Origin: Spirochaetales bacterium
GTDB lineage: Bacteria; Spirochaetota; Spirochaetia; DSM-27196; PWMO01
Length of the DNA: 7,691 bases
Reading direction: 5' to 3'
NCBI GenBank assembly: GCA_007123465.1
Contig: SKLB01000207.1
Location: 1-7,691 of the forward strand
Positions 7,184 to 7,691 of the stretch are shown piece by piece. Both the position numbers and the translations under genes were made by a program. The notes under the pieces were generated by a model. That model did no database searches and was not told where the DNA came from. It saw nothing but the letters and a program-made list of their open reading frames with translations. Position 1 is the stretch's first letter. Each line of letters starts with the position of its first letter.

Positions 7184-7612
7184 CTACTTCAGGTTGGCAA
7201 CCGCGGCTTCGATCTCTTCGGGGCGTGCCTTGCTGAGATCCTTGTCCACGGTGTGCGCCAGAAGCTTGCTGGTGGGCTTATCGAGTTTGTCGCGCAACAG
7301 GCCAAGAAAGCCTGGTGGTGCAACTACAATAAGGTGGTCCAGTTGCCCGCCGACGCGCTCGTGATGGACGCGTTCGGCTACCTGCTTGGCAAAAACCTCG
7401 GCCTCGTGCTTGCGAGCCCGCTCCGCTGAATGGCTGCTGCGCGCCGAAGTGGCGGTGGATTCATGAACATCTGCACCCTTGTCAGTCACCAGATCGCCTT
7501 CGTGCATTCTACCCTCAACGTGCACGAGGCTTTCGCGTTCTTCCAGGTTGTCCCCATCGCGACTGAAGAAGCGAGCTCGGGCCGCATCGGCCACTACGAT
7601 ACAGGTTTTCAT
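7184..7612 (-). CDS. Host_attach (AtsE-like) family small protein
   Basis: This is a soluble protein of 142 residues with no signal peptide. It matches the Pfam Host_attach family, named after Agrobacterium AtsE; related domains have been grouped with bacterial relatives of archaeo-eukaryotic release factors (baeRF). Visible hallmarks are the N-terminal strand VVADAARARFF (6-16), DLVTDKG (40-46), a Ser/Thr/His-rich linker (50-62), the helix HEAEVFAKQVAERV (69-82), the core strand and turn LIVVAPPGFLGLLR (94-107), and the late DKDLS near 123-127. Biochemical function is unknown. The family name does not mean this protein attaches to hosts; such genes are common in free-living bacteria. The start is ATG 7612: AAGGAG sits 5 bases before it and the family sequence begins at MKTCIVVADA. 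The longer frame to a TTG at 7681 adds 23 residues without family similarity and runs through the probable promoter. It is the first gene of the minus-strand unit. Confidence 0.88.
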   Translation of the reverse strand: MKTCIVVADAARARFFSRDGDNLEERESLVHVEGRMHEGDLVTDKGADVHESTATSARSSHSAERARKHEAEVFAKQVAERVHHERVGGQLDHLIVVAPPGFLGLLRDKLDKPTSKLLAHTVDKDLSKARPEEIEAAVANLK

Positions 7613-7617
7613 GACGT

Positions 7618-7623
7618 CTCCTT
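7618..7623 (-). promoter_or_regulatory. Shine-Dalgarno site fixing the start of the Host_attach-like gene
   Basis: On the minus strand, AAGGAG lies 5 bases before ATG 7612. It decides the start in favour of the 142-residue protein rather than the 165-residue reading from TTG 7681. Confidence 0.8.
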
Positions 7624-7652
7624 GTTGCGGGATGACGAGTTCCAATGACTTG

Positions 7653-7681
7653 AAGGTAATAGCGATGGCCAATGAGGTCAA
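7653..7681 (-). promoter_or_regulatory. Candidate sigma-70-type promoter of the Host_attach/kinase/transporter unit
   Basis: On the minus strand, TTGACC (7681-7676; 5 of 6 consensus matches) is followed after 17 bases by TACCTT (7658-7653; only 3 of 6). It would start transcription about 35 bases before ATG 7612. The -35 box is good and the -10 box poor; TATTAC nearby matches better but lies only 14 bases from the -35. The rest of the right edge, to 7691, holds no gene I can support. Confidence 0.35.
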
Positions 7682-7691
7682 CTGCTGTACC

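Noticed and set aside
7184..7612. Host_attach family name as evidence of a host-associated or virulence lifestyle
   Set aside because: The name comes from one Agrobacterium study. The family is widespread, the protein has no secretion signal, and no virulence genes are present.

Overview
The window is ordinary chromosomal DNA from a bacterium, probably Gram-negative and fairly GC-rich (by eye roughly 55-60%, not computed). Gene packing is tight, with 1-11 base junctions, Shine-Dalgarno sites and GTG starts. The phylum cannot be fixed from eight widespread families; proteobacterial or spirochaete-like relatives would both fit. I see no mobile element, tRNA, rRNA, CRISPR array or phage gene.

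Region 1 (1-3855, plus strand) is the distal part of an oligopeptide/dipeptide/nickel-type ABC importer operon: a permease of the OppB/DppB type cut by the left edge, an OppC/DppC permease, an OppD/DppD ATPase and an OppF/DppF ATPase. The four are translationally coupled (overlap 11, gap 1, overlap 4 bases). Together they give the membrane pore and the ATPase heterodimer. The substrate-binding protein that would name the ligand is not in the window, so the substrate is unknown. Both ATPases keep complete nucleotide-binding motifs and a four-cysteine C-terminal cluster.

Region 2 (3829-7612, minus strand) converges on the transporter operon. In transcription order it reads: a small Host_attach/AtsE-like protein, an AarF/ABC1/UbiB-family atypical kinase with two C-terminal membrane helices, a DMT/EamA-type ten-helix transporter, and a CPBP (CAAX-protease-like) membrane protease. 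The first three are spaced 29 and 32 bases apart and look like one transcription unit. A perfect 7-bp hairpin sits between the kinase and the transporter. The CPBP gene follows after 75 bases and may have its own weak promoter. Its 3' end overlaps the 3' end of the last ABC ATPase gene by 27 bases.

There is no gene-free stretch over 300 bases. I found no convincing novel system. The points worth a second look are the intercistronic hairpin, the convergent coding overlap with a long OppF tail, the paired Cys clusters, the CPBP start with no visible ribosome site, and the small-protein/kinase/transporter grouping.
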